Notes: generated by a model from the sequence alone, not told the origin. A DNA stretch of 35,919 bases from JAUSPI01 sp964454305 (GCA_964454305.1 CAYVXX010000014.1:1-35919); one strand, 5' to 3'; shown: positions 6,814 through 14,716, counted from the stretch's first letter. A program made the numbers and translations.

Positions 6814-8388
6814 CTATATAATATGTAAGCCTTCGTAGGCGTATTCCAGAGTTTCGTCGAGGCCTTCCCTGTCAATCTTCACGGCGAGGGGCAGATAATC
6901 GAGTATGTCCTGTGCCGTTATTCCGTCTTCTCCTATATCTTCGGCTGCGAGATCGCCGGCGAACCCATGGATGAATACACCTTTTCTTACCGCGTCTTCA
7001 ATGGGAAGACCCAAACCGAACATCGCGGCGATTGTTCCCGTAAGGACATCACCCGATCCTGCCGAAGCCATACCGGGGTTCCCGCTCATGTTGATGTAAA
7101 CCTTCTCATCGGGATAACCGATAAGAGAGTGGGCTCCCTTCAACACGATGATTGCGTTCAGCTCCTTTGAGGTACTCTGCAGGACATCTATTTTATTTTT
7201 GTCAAGATCAGTTACGCTCATTTTTGTAATTCTCGACATCTCGCCCAGGTGAGGTGTCAGTATCGTAGGCCACTTCCTCTTTTTTATTATACCTAAGTCT
7301 TTTGAAATGGCGGTGATACCATCCCCATCGATGAGGAGCGGTTTTTCGATTTTCGCTGTGAGCTCTCGTGTCAGATGCTGCGTCTCTTCATTTAACGATA
7401 AGCCGGGGCCGATTACCACCATGTCCATTGTTTTGGAAAGCTTGAGCAAGGAATCTCTGTTCGCTAAAGAGATGCTCCCCGAATCCGTTTCTTTCTGCGG
7501 AATAAAAACAATCTCGCTTCCCTTATTGGCAATAAACGGTGTCACTGAAACGGGTGCTGCAAGGCGTGAATACCCTCCGCCCGCCTTCAGGAATGACAGG
7601 GCGGAAAAATAGGGGGCTCCGAAGTAGCTTGAAGCGCCGGCGATAAAGAGGGCCTCGCCAAAATCCCCTTTGTGGGCGTTTTTGTCTTTCGGGGGAAGCG
7701 GAATGTAGTTGTTAATCGCTACTTTTATCGAATCTTTATTATAGAGGGAGGGAGGAAAGGATATATGTGTGACATATAACTTTCCGCAATATTCATAGCC
7801 CGGGAAAAGCATATTTCCTATCTTGGGAAGGCCGAAAGTAACGGTATAGTCTGCCTTGACTGCGGCACCCATAATCTCCCCTGTATCGCCATTGATACCG
7901 GAGGGAATATCGATACTGAAAACTTTTTTCCCGCTTTCGTTGATCAACAATATAACATCTTTGTAAAGACCTTCTACATTCCTTGACAATCCCGTTCCAA
8001 AAATTGCATCAATGATCACATCGCAATGCAGGACATCGCTTTTTATCGATTCGATAGATTCAATGTGTCGGATTTCTATCGGGAGTTTTGATACTGTGTC
8101 AAAGTTTATCTTCGCCGCACCTTTAAATTTGTTCACGTCACCGAGAATAAAGACCTTTGCATCTCCACCATTTGAGAGGATTTTTCTTGCGACAACAAGA
8201 CCATCTCCACCGTTGTTGCCTATACTGCAGATAATCACAAACTTCTTATCCCTTATGCCAGACTCATTCAGTATAACAAAATATGAAGACAACCCGGCAT
8301 TTTCCATTAATATCTCTTGCGGTATAGCGAGCTTCTCTATGGCGTAGTGGTCCAGAGACCTCATCTCGGTTACTTTGCTTACCTTCAT
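6814..8388 (-). CDS. nnrD: Bifunctional NAD(P)HX epimerase / ADP-dependent NAD(P)HX dehydratase
   Basis: Repairs hydrated NADH/NADPH. The N-terminal YjeF_N epimerase domain spans about residues 1-210, with the GNNGGDGLVVAR loop and SIDIPSGINGDTG. The C-terminal ribokinase-like dehydratase domain spans about 225-505, with GPGLSL, TPHLGEMSRI, KGAHSLI and the catalytic NPGMASAGSGDVLTG. Its 524 residues are typical of the fused enzyme. The SD-like GGGGGA upstream of the ATG lies inside a repeat hairpin (separate entry). The final 45 or so codons are the segment that reappears at 614-772 and 4114-4225. Confidence 0.95.
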   Translation of the reverse strand: MKVSKVTEMRSLDHYAIEKLAIPQEILMENAGLSSYFVILNESGIRDKKFVIICSIGNNGGDGLVVARKILSNGGDAKVFILGDVNKFKGAAKINFDTVSKLPIEIRHIESIESIKSDVLHCDVIIDAIFGTGLSRNVEGLYKDVILLINESGKKVFSIDIPSGINGDTGEIMGAAVKADYTVTFGLPKIGNMLFPGYEYCGKLYVTHISFPPSLYNKDSIKVAINNYIPLPPKDKNAHKGDFGEALFIAGASSYFGAPYFSALSFLKAGGGYSRLAAPVSVTPFIANKGSEIVFIPQKETDSGSISLANRDSLLKLSKTMDMVVIGPGLSLNEETQHLTRELTAKIEKPLLIDGDGITAISKDLGIIKKRKWPTILTPHLGEMSRITKMSVTDLDKNKIDVLQSTSKELNAIIVLKGAHSLIGYPDEKVYINMSGNPGMASAGSGDVLTGTIAAMFGLGLPIEDAVRKGVFIHGFAGDLAAEDIGEDGITAQDILDYLPLAVKIDREGLDETLEYAYEGLHII

Positions 8389-8390
8389 TT

Positions 8391-8433
8391 AAAATCCCCC
8401 TTTATCCCCCTTTAGTAAAGGGGGATTTTTTCA
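8391..8433. repeat. C/G-run inverted repeat upstream of nnrD
   Basis: AATCCCCCTTTA and TAAAGGGGGATTTTTT form a strong stem, with a second CCCCCTTT block inside. On the minus strand it follows the MBL-hydrolase gene and supplies the AGGGGGA in front of the nnrD ATG. It could therefore act as a terminator for one gene and a ribosome-site mask for the other. A diverged relative (CTTTACTAAAGGGGG) occurs near 32113. Confidence 0.7.
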
Positions 8434-8449
8434 ATACCTTCTAATAAAA

Positions 8450-9091
8450 TCAAATCGAAATTATCTTACCGGCCCCGCCGTCTATATATTTTTCCGGATA
8501 TAAGGACTTTATCTCTTTTATATGTTTTGTGCAATGTGTGGGACAGACCAGATCCAAATCCGTGAGAATGTCAAAATCATCAAATCCGTGCAGACCGCCG
8601 ATCAGCGCGCATACCTTCCCGAATTGTGAAGCTGACTCAAGTATGGTTTCTACACCCGGATGAGAACATCCCGCGATCACGACGACTCCATTTTTTGTTT
8701 TGATTGCCATCGATTGTTCTCCCTGATTGAGCTCACCGGTGGAAAAAACCTTTTCATTAATTTGAATCGGATCACTGACGCTTATCACCTCTTTAGCGCC
8801 GGGAGGTGGGGAGCAGGATGCGGGAACATATACTTTAATGTTTTTATTCACTTCAAATAATGCGGGAAGTCCACCGATATGATCCCAGTGATTATGGGAT
8901 ATGAAAACTTGCTCGATTGCAGTTGGATCTATAACAAGTTTTTTCATGTTCGATAGCAGAACAGGGCCCTTTGCCCCGGTGTCAAAAAGAATCGGGGTGG
9001 CGTTCTCCGTCTCTACCAGGCAGGCAAATCCCCAATCCGCTTTTAACCCTTTTTTAAAAACATAGTTGTCATAGATAAGTGTGATCTTCAT
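8450..9091 (-). CDS. MBL-fold metallo-hydrolase
   Basis: A 213-residue metallo-beta-lactamase fold protein with the metal motif HxHxDH in SHNHWDHIGG (His66, His68, Asp70, His71). It has further metal-ligand candidates in GCSHPG and GGLHGF and the family's FDTGAKG segment near residue 37. It resembles the COG1237 group, annotated by homology as dihydropterin ribofuranosylaminobenzene phosphate synthase, but the substrate cannot be read from sequence. The ATG is 2 bp past the stop of the flavodoxin-like gene, with AGAGG inside that gene's last codons, so the two are translationally close and probably one operon. A redox or cofactor role is possible but unproven. Confidence 0.88.
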   Translation of the reverse strand: MKITLIYDNYVFKKGLKADWGFACLVETENATPILFDTGAKGPVLLSNMKKLVIDPTAIEQVFISHNHWDHIGGLPALFEVNKNIKVYVPASCSPPPGAKEVISVSDPIQINEKVFSTGELNQGEQSMAIKTKNGVVVIAGCSHPGVETILESASQFGKVCALIGGLHGFDDFDILTDLDLVCPTHCTKHIKEIKSLYPEKYIDGGAGKIISI

Positions 9092-9093
9092 CT

Positions 9094-9576
9094 TTAGCCT
9101 CTTAATTTTTTTACCAGCGACGCAACCCTTTTCCCGAGTTTCGTGCCATTTGCGGCAGTTTGTTCATCAGGTGCCCCGGTACACGATACACCGTAGTGGC
9201 CGGTTGCGTCCAGGGGATCTCCGACGATGATCATTCCATATATCAGCATGACCTGTATGATGGAGATCAGCGTTGTTTCTTTACCCCCCGACGGGTCAAA
9301 ACAGGTCGCGAAAGCGGCGCCTACCTTGTTTTCCATTTTGTTTCGTGTGCCGACAAACTTATCAAAAACCTCTTTCATCTCAGCGGCCATCACCCCGAAA
9401 TAGACAGGGGAGCCGGCTATAATTCCATCAGAAGATAAAAAATCGTCTTCCGTAACTTCAGATACCGGCTTCAGCACACATTTTACACCTTCAACCTCCT
9501 GCACACCTTTTGCTATTTCTTTAGCCAGGGTTTCGGTATTCCCTGTTCTTGAGTAGTACATTACTAAAACCTGCAT
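9094..9576 (-). CDS. Flavodoxin-family / NAD(P)H:quinone oxidoreductase-like protein
   Basis: A 160-residue flavodoxin fold. The FMN phosphate loop is YYSRTGNTETLA near residue 8; the second FMN loop is GSPVYFGVMAAEMKEVFD; a GPTGAP-like loop near the C-terminus reads GAPDEQTA. The nearest relatives I recall are WrbA-like proteins (about 190-200 residues), which makes this a short version. AGGAGG with good spacing precedes the ATG at 9576. First gene of a two-gene operon with the MBL-fold hydrolase. Confidence 0.88.
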   Translation of the reverse strand: MQVLVMYYSRTGNTETLAKEIAKGVQEVEGVKCVLKPVSEVTEDDFLSSDGIIAGSPVYFGVMAAEMKEVFDKFVGTRNKMENKVGAAFATCFDPSGGKETTLISIIQVMLIYGMIIVGDPLDATGHYGVSCTGAPDEQTAANGTKLGKRVASLVKKLRG

Positions 9577-9635
9577 AGTTGCCCTCCTGAAATTGATGGT
9601 TTGATAAAAGGTTGTTTAAAAGACCCCTGAAAGAT

Positions 9636-9749
9636 CTATTCCTTTTTAAGCTCGTCGCTGAGCCATGTAAGATAGTCTATGCTGCCGGCTATCCTTTCGG
9701 CATCCTGCTTTTTTTCAGTAGTCGTAAAGGTCTGGAGATATTCTCCCAT
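9636..9749 (-). pseudogene. Miniature cutA-like ORF (37 codons, middle missing)
   Basis: The product starts MGEYLQTFTTTEKKQDAERI and ends with AGSIDYLTWLSDELKKE. The first half resembles the start of CutA (a beta strand, then TT....EAE.IA), and DYLTWLSDEL resembles its C-terminal helix. The roughly 70 residues between them in a normal 105-residue CutA are absent, and the junction is in frame. AAGGTGA lies at normal spacing before the ATG, 20 bp past the stop of the methyltransferase gene. Most likely an in-frame deletion remnant; the match is by eye over short segments. Confidence 0.45.
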
Positions 9750-9769
9750 AATGGATCACCTTACTGGAA

Positions 9770-10315
9770 TTACGTTCCGATCTCCGTCATTTTATACATC
9801 ATAATCGCCGCCGCATGCGGAAGGCTCAGTGATTCCGCACCACCGGTACCGGAAACGCTCCACTGTTCAGCGACGAGACGTATAAGTTTTTCCGGCAGCC
9901 CGTGGCTTTCATTGCCGAGCAGAAGCGCTGTCTTATCTCTGCAGCCGTGGGGAGCATCTCCATTTTTCGNNNNNNNNNNNNNNNNNNNNNNNNNNNNNNN
10001 NNNNNNNNNNNNNNNNNNNNNNNNNNNNNNNNNNNNNNNNNNNNNNNNNNNNNNNNNNNNNNNNNNNNNTTTCCATTCACTTTTTTTCAGGGTATAAATC
10101 TTAATATGATCCGGCAGCGTTGATAAAAAGGACTCCAGATATTGCTTCTTTTCGTCCAGTGTAAGCAACGCCGTCGTATGGTATGTGCTTTTCAATAATT
10201 CCTGCACAACCTTGAGGCCCTCTGCCAGAAAAAGCCCCTCCTCGTGACGATACTTTGCCATATTCAGTTTTGACCATGATGTAAGTTGTTGTCTGGTGGG
10301 TTTAAGGGTCGTCAT
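9770..10315 (-). CDS. SpoU/TrmH-family RNA 2'-O-methyltransferase (interrupted by gap)
   Basis: The N-terminal 80 residues are the substrate-binding region (KYRHEEGLFLAEGLKVVQELL), as in RlmB-type enzymes. After the gap come motif 2, LLLGNESHGLP, and motif 3, GGAESLSLPHAAAIMMY, which form the trefoil-knot SAM site. Motif 1 (DxxDPxNxG) is missing, because it would fall in the N run at 9970-10069. The family is normally about 250 residues and 147 are visible, so roughly 100 residues are probably unassembled. Unlike the other two gaps, the flanks do not repeat each other. Probably a 23S rRNA or tRNA methylase; position unknown. Confidence 0.85.
   Translation of the reverse strand: MTTLKPTRQQLTSWSKLNMAKYRHEEGLFLAEGLKVVQELLKSTYHTTALLTLDEKKQYLESFLSTLPDHIKIYTLKKSEWKXXXXXXXXXXXXXXXXXXXXXXXXXXXXXXXXXXKNGDAPHGCRDKTALLLGNESHGLPEKLIRLVAEQWSVSGTGGAESLSLPHAAAIMMYKMTEIGT
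9970..10069. other. Assembly gap (100 N), real missing sequence
   Basis: The 100 N is a placeholder. The flanks share no overlap, and the methyltransferase lacks motif 1, so about 300 bases rather than 100 are probably absent. Confidence 0.85.
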
Positions 10316-10347
10316 AGCTATCGTTAAATATTATTAGTTCTGATTAG

Positions 10348-10443
10348 ACCCCCATTCTTATAGATGAAATCATTAAGAAAGCCGAAATTATAGAGGACTT
10401 TGGTTTCCTTCCAAATAAGATCTCGAAAGCAAATTATTTATAA
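10348..10443 (+). pseudogene. Possible decayed C-terminal coding fragment
   Basis: Between the methyltransferase start and the DRTGG gene, the plus strand reads a protein-like tail (TPILIDEIIKKAEIIEDFGF then LPNKISKANYL, stop). A stop codon stands immediately upstream of this frame and there is no start. The composition looks coding, but I do not recognise a family. Weak. Confidence 0.2.
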
Positions 10444-10466
10444 AATATTTTCTACACTTTATGAAA

Positions 10467-11498
10467 TCATATCTTTTCTTTATCTACATACTTCTTAACC
10501 ATTTGTTCTATCAGAGCTATATTTGCGGTGTCATCTTTTGTTAATACAGGTTCTACTCTCTCTATCTGTTTTGCTATTTGATACATATCTTCGGATACAA
10601 GCAGGAGCGGAATATTTAATTCATTGGCCTTTGAGATTACATTTGTAGCAGGCAGAATGTTGTTTGTAAAAACGATACATGCAGTACTGCTTTCCATAGC
10701 TGTAATGACCATGTCAGTCCGGTAACCACTGGTAATAACAACTTTGTCCTCTTTTTGAAAAAGAGGATCTTGCAGCGCAGCATCGGCACTCATAGCCCCT
10801 GCAAAGATATTTTTTACAATATTATCCAATCCATCTTCGCCGGCAACAACCTTGGTAAACAGACGCTCGACAAGGGTATTTACCGAGAAGTATGCAAGCT
10901 GATGCCTGTGAGGAATAATCCCTATTATATTAATCCCCATCTTGTTAAGGCTGTCAAGATATGTATCTTTGAAATAATCAATATCCTGAACCTTGTTTAT
11001 AATTACCCCTCTGAAATCTACATCCGTCATGTCCACAAACTTTTTCAAAAAAGAAAGGTCGTCCATGACGGTCCTTTCATCTCCACTAACGACTATAAGC
11101 AGTTTAGCATTTGTATGTTTTGCCATGGAAATAGCGTCGAGATGTACAGACGCACCATACCTTAAACTTTCCGCACCTTCGATAAACAGCAAATCCTTGC
11201 CACTTTGCACATCGGAAATCATTTCAAAAAGTTTTTGCTTTATCGTTTCCTCATCATACATATACCTTATCCTGGAGTGCTCAAAACCTATGCTCATATC
11301 TTCGGGATTTTCTTTCAAACCGAAGATATTCGTCATTAAGGCAGAATCATGATCCCAAAGCCGCTTTTTTCGATAATACAGCCTGTCACCAAAAGGTTTT
11401 AAGTATGCAAAGTCTTTCCCCAGCGTTTTAGCTAATCCGACGATGATACTGGTTTTTCCGGAGTTTCTGCGTGTTGATGCTACAACCAGCTTATCCAT
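10467..11498 (-). CDS. BioD-like P-loop protein with C-terminal DRTGG domain
   Basis: A 343-residue protein that looks like the N-terminal part of the long phosphotransacetylases without the catalytic PTA domain. It begins with a dethiobiotin-synthetase-like ATPase segment (MDKLVVASTRRNSGKTSI, P-loop about 8-17; FIEGAESLRYG; VIINKV) and ends with a DRTGG-like domain (about 220-325: VVITSGYRTDMVITA, AIVFTNN-like strand, LLLVSEDMY). Such stand-alone proteins are thought to sense or regulate acetyl-CoA/acetyl-phosphate metabolism. AGAGGTGA precedes the ATG. The upstream neighbour on the same strand is the CoA-transferase/GNAT gene, which supports a role in acetyl-CoA control, but no enzyme activity can be assigned. 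Confidence 0.85.
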   Translation of the reverse strand: MDKLVVASTRRNSGKTSIIVGLAKTLGKDFAYLKPFGDRLYYRKKRLWDHDSALMTNIFGLKENPEDMSIGFEHSRIRYMYDEETIKQKLFEMISDVQSGKDLLFIEGAESLRYGASVHLDAISMAKHTNAKLLIVVSGDERTVMDDLSFLKKFVDMTDVDFRGVIINKVQDIDYFKDTYLDSLNKMGINIIGIIPHRHQLAYFSVNTLVERLFTKVVAGEDGLDNIVKNIFAGAMSADAALQDPLFQKEDKVVITSGYRTDMVITAMESSTACIVFTNNILPATNVISKANELNIPLLLVSEDMYQIAKQIERVEPVLTKDDTANIALIEQMVKKYVDKEKI

Positions 11499-11540
11499 TT
11501 ATATGTCACCTCTCTAATCGTTTATAATTAGTGTTATTGT

Positions 11541-11621
11541 ATCCACTGCCAGTGGATTAATTTTTATATTTTTATATCGTAACAATTGGCCGAAAGAGCT
11601 CCACTCGGCCCCCTTGGGGGC
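11541..11621. terminator. Cluster of hairpins between the CoA-transferase and DRTGG genes
   Basis: Three inverted repeats lie in 80 bases: ATCCACT-GCC-AGTGGAT (11541-11557, followed on the plus strand by a T-rich run), GGCCGA / TCGGCC (11588-11593 and 11605-11610), and the GC-rich GCCCCCTTGGGGGC (11608-11621). They follow the CoA-transferase stop at 11647 on the minus strand and may end or attenuate its transcript before the DRTGG gene. No clean U tract follows on the minus strand, so strength is uncertain. Confidence 0.4.
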
Positions 11622-11646
11622 GGGGTGCTTCGTCTATCATATCGTA

Positions 11647-13602
11647 CTACTCTATAAAATTGAGCCTGAGCTCGTAAACACCGGCACTGATTCTTCTTTC
11701 AATCTCAAAGTCCATTTTTTCAAAGACATGTCGCATTATGTTATTTTCCACCAGCACGTCTGCCATAAAACCGTGAAGTCCCTGTTTCTTTGCCAGAAAT
11801 GTAAGATAGGCAAGTATCTCTGTTGCTATCCCCCTGTTCTGACAATCATCTCTTACCACTAATGCCACTTCAGCGGTATGCGTTGCTTCATCTATTCCAT
11901 ACTGACCAACTCCCAGAATTCTCTCTCTCTCTTCCTCTTTTAAGACAGCAAGAATCACCATATCCTTCGTATAATCGATGACCACAAAATCCTGAAGGAG
12001 TTCGTGAGGCATATCTTTCCGTCTCGAAATAAACCTTCTGTAGAGACTTCTATCTGACAGGGAATAAAAGAAATCTTTTAACAGGGGTTCATCACTGATC
12101 TTTACCGGTCTTAAAAAGATATCAAATCCCGTTTTTGTCGTCCTATACGTTTCCAGACTTTCCGGATATTCCCCCCTCTTTCCGGGAATAAACGCCTGAT
12201 CTTTAAAAATAATACCTGCTTGCTTAGCTTCCTTTATCAGCGAGGATCTGAATTTCGGATGAGCTATGGCTATCAGCTCCATTGCCCTTTCTCTTATGTT
12301 TTTCCCGTGCAGATATGCTATACCGTATTCAGTCACGACATAATGAATGTCACCCCTGTTGAGAGTTACCCCTGCCCCCTCTTTAAGAAAAGGTGATATC
12401 CTCGAAATTTCCCCATTTTGTGCAGTTGATTGAATGGCGAGTATTGTCCGCCCATTTCGTGCCATCACCGCGCCCCTCATGAAATCAGCCTGTCCGCCTA
12501 TCCCGCTATAGAAGATCCTTCCCAGGGATTCCGCACTTGCCTGGCCGGTAAAATCTATCTCCAGGGCTGTATTGATGGCCACCATATTATTATGTTGAGC
12601 TATAATCAGGGGGTCGTTTGTGTAGTCGATTGTTTTCAATTCGACCATCGGATTGTCATGTATGTATCTGTAAGTTTCTTCCCCCCCCATACAGAATGTC
12701 GCGATTGTCTTTCCACGATTAACATTCTTTTTTGAATTATCTATAACCCCCTTTTTCATCAAATCCACTATACCCTGACTAATAAGCTCCGTATGAACAC
12801 CAAGATGTCTTTTTTTATCGAGGTTAGACAAAATTGCGTTGGGAATGATTCCATACCCCACTTGAATTGTATCTCCGTCCTTAATCAACCGTGATACATA
12901 TTTGCCAATCTGTCTCGTCGCCTCAATATCGGTATCCTCCACTTCGTATTTGAGAAGAGGTTCATCATGAACAACAATAAAGTCAACATCATCTATGTGT
13001 ATAAAACCATCGCCATGTACCCGTGGTACATTATAATTAATCTGGGCCACCACTATTGAAGCTTTTTCCGTCGCCGCCTTAACAATGTCGACACTTACAC
13101 CGAGACTCATATAACCGTGATTATCCAGGTAAGATGTTTGGATTAAGGCAATATCAATCGGCAGCGCTCCGCTGAGTATCAAGTCCGGAATTTGAGACAG
13201 AAATATAGGTGTATAATCGGCCATTCCTTTATTGACAGGTTCCCTGGTAAGGTCAGAAACGAAGAAAAAATTATGCCGAAAATTCCGCTTGAATTTTTCA
13301 GCCATATATGGAGAAACACCAAGAGACCATACATGGAGGACTTCAGCATCGAAAAAGGCCTTTGGATGGGATTCCACATAATCTGTGAGGGCATTAACAA
13401 GGTATTGGGGTTTTCCACAGCCGGTACCGATAAATATTCGATCACCTCGATTAATATGACTGAATATTTTTTCTTCACTTACAAACTTCCGCGGACATAA
13501 CTTGGCAAATTTTTCTATTCTCTTATGGTATATCTGAGACCTGAGAGATAAGAGATCCGGTCGATATTCTTCACATATATCTGTAGTACTATCTGGAGCC
13601 AT
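11647..13602 (-). CDS. Acetyl-CoA hydrolase/CoA-transferase fused to a GNAT acetyltransferase domain
   Basis: A 651-residue two-domain protein. Residues about 30-480 are an acetyl-CoA hydrolase/4-hydroxybutyrate CoA-transferase-like domain: IGTGCGKPQYLV near 58; VGYGIIPNAI near 248; a catalytic-Glu block NTALEIDFTGQ about 344-354; then SGIGGQADFMRGA. Residues about 495-640 are a GNAT fold with the acetyl-CoA pyrophosphate loop QNRGIA after VALVVRDD. The fusion suggests CoA-thioester turnover coupled to, or regulated by, acetyl transfer; this is inference. AAGGG stands 9 nt before the ATG. A likely promoter with a palindrome over its -35 lies upstream. The downstream neighbour is the DRTGG protein. 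Confidence 0.9.
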   Translation of the reverse strand: MAPDSTTDICEEYRPDLLSLRSQIYHKRIEKFAKLCPRKFVSEEKIFSHINRGDRIFIGTGCGKPQYLVNALTDYVESHPKAFFDAEVLHVWSLGVSPYMAEKFKRNFRHNFFFVSDLTREPVNKGMADYTPIFLSQIPDLILSGALPIDIALIQTSYLDNHGYMSLGVSVDIVKAATEKASIVVAQINYNVPRVHGDGFIHIDDVDFIVVHDEPLLKYEVEDTDIEATRQIGKYVSRLIKDGDTIQVGYGIIPNAILSNLDKKRHLGVHTELISQGIVDLMKKGVIDNSKKNVNRGKTIATFCMGGEETYRYIHDNPMVELKTIDYTNDPLIIAQHNNMVAINTALEIDFTGQASAESLGRIFYSGIGGQADFMRGAVMARNGRTILAIQSTAQNGEISRISPFLKEGAGVTLNRGDIHYVVTEYGIAYLHGKNIRERAMELIAIAHPKFRSSLIKEAKQAGIIFKDQAFIPGKRGEYPESLETYRTTKTGFDIFLRPVKISDEPLLKDFFYSLSDRSLYRRFISRRKDMPHELLQDFVVIDYTKDMVILAVLKEEERERILGVGQYGIDEATHTAEVALVVRDDCQNRGIATEILAYLTFLAKKQGLHGFMADVLVENNIMRHVFEKMDFEIERRISAGVYELRLNFIE

Positions 13603-13669
13603 CTATATTACCCTTCTTATAGTAACCTCTGTTTTATGTTTTACTTACGGCCTGAACATCTATTGACTG

Positions 13670-13704
13670 TTTTTAACAAAGATCTAATGTTTGTCAAGTG
13701 ACAA
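13670..13704 (-). promoter_or_regulatory. Promoter with palindromic operator candidate for the CoA-transferase/GNAT gene
   Basis: The minus strand has TTGACA (13692-13697), a 16-bp spacer and TAAAAA (13670-13675), about 70 bases before the ATG at 13602. The -35 lies within the palindrome TTGTCA-AG-TGACAA (13691-13704), six-base arms around two bases, which is a good shape for a dimeric repressor site. No regulator gene is adjacent. Confidence 0.4.
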
Positions 13705-14149
13705 TTATTTTTGACCATTTCCATACTATCAAGCTGATAAACAAGAAAAAAGATCAGCTTTGATGCGAGCGCCAAAACAGGCTTGATGAGAAGAAGAAAA
13801 AGGCTATTAGAGGGAAGTGTTCTCGAAAACCTGAGTTGGGGAAACCGATTCGAACAAGGTCAACAAGATAAAACTGATGGCTCATGCCCTCACAAAATAT
13901 TGGAAAGATGTGTTGATATATTACACGATCATCCAACCCTGTGTCATTTCAGAACAGTAACATTTGAAAAGCTCCATAATAAACAGAATAAAGATGATGA
14001 TCAGACCTTGTATAGTGTTAGGATTATGAATACTCATGGCCGGAATTGCTCAATATCTGATAACTCCGGCCCCGCCATCTTCCCAATGACTAAATCTGCA
14101 CAAAAAAGAGTGAGTCTCTCTGCACTCCTCTTTTAAGTCGTTAGTGTAG
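13705..14149. other. Long intergenic stretch without a convincing gene
   Basis: Between the CoA-transferase promoter and the universal stress gene I see no gene I trust. A 117-codon plus-strand frame (13783-14136) lacks family features and a clear ribosome site. The region holds one 8-bp inverted repeat (AAGCTGAT at 13731-13738, ATCAGCTT at 13753-13760). It may be eroded coding sequence. Confidence 0.4.
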
Positions 14150-14542
14150 CTACTTGACCGTAATAACCGGGCATGTAGCTTGTAATATTACATACTGAGC
14201 GTTAGAACCTAAAAGCAGTTTCGCTACCTTGGATGTTTTTAAAACTCCAATAAATATTGAGTTAGCTTTTTTTTCTTCGGCAAATTCAACGAGATCTTCC
14301 CCGGGATCCATGCCGCGAATCAACAGGTGCTCCTCACAGGGAATTCCATCGTCTTCAACAAGCTTTTTCGCAGATTTCAGGTCGTTTTTGGCCTGATCTA
14401 TATCTCCCTGACGCTCCCCTGAACCCCCTTTTAGAGAAGTAACCAGGTGAATTTTAGCGTCAAAGGCTTTCGCATATGTCCTGGCCAGACTCAATGCCTT
14501 CATCGCCGGACTGGATCCATCGAATCCTACGACAATATCCAT
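14150..14542 (-). CDS. Universal stress protein, UspA family
   Basis: A single Usp domain of 130 residues, slightly short of the usual 140-150. The N-terminal strand is MDIVVGFDGSSPAMKAL. The C-terminal nucleotide loop reads FIGVLKTSKVAKLLLGSNAQ then YVILQATCPVITVK, which keeps the glycines and the G-S pair of the ATP-binding form although the first Gly is spaced unusually. AGGAGAG precedes the ATG. Monocistronic, between an empty stretch and tRNA-Ala. Confidence 0.9.
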   Translation of the reverse strand: MDIVVGFDGSSPAMKALSLARTYAKAFDAKIHLVTSLKGGSGERQGDIDQAKNDLKSAKKLVEDDGIPCEEHLLIRGMDPGEDLVEFAEEKKANSIFIGVLKTSKVAKLLLGSNAQYVILQATCPVITVK

Positions 14543-14615
14543 TTTACTCTCCTTTCATACCTTCATATCGATGCCGAAACTTGTATCGTTTTGCAAGGTT
14601 TCGGTAAGTATCTTC

Positions 14616-14691
14616 TGGTGGAGATGAGGGGGGTCGAACCCCTGACCTCGGCATTGCGAACGCCGCGCTCTCCCAACTGAGCTACATCCCC
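14616..14691 (-). tRNA. tRNA-Ala (anticodon CGC)
   Basis: A full cloverleaf on the minus strand: acceptor GGGGATG / CATCTCC, D arm GCTCAGTTGGGAGAGC, anticodon stem CGGCG / TGCCG with loop TTCGCAA (anticodon CGC), T arm AGGGG-TTCGACC-CCCCT, discriminator A and an encoded CCA. Confidence 0.95.
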
Positions 14692-14716
14692 AACCCTTTT
14701 ATCTGATAACAAAAAT

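Noticed and set aside
614..6990. Integrase or transposase gene that would explain the nnrD tails
   Set aside because: I looked on both strands between 1 and 8400 and found no recombinase-like ORF, so a mobile element is inferred only from the tail layout.
9612..10097. Plus-strand 161-codon frame across the N run
   Set aside because: It is an antisense shadow of the methyltransferase gene and depends on reading through the Ns.
11608..11621. GCCCCCTTGGGGGC as a simple terminator stem
   Set aside because: A two-base loop cannot close as drawn and no U tract follows on the minus strand; kept only as part of a hairpin cluster.
13783..14136. Plus-strand 117-codon open frame
   Set aside because: No recognisable family, no clear ribosome site and low-complexity basic start; it is more likely chance or eroded sequence.
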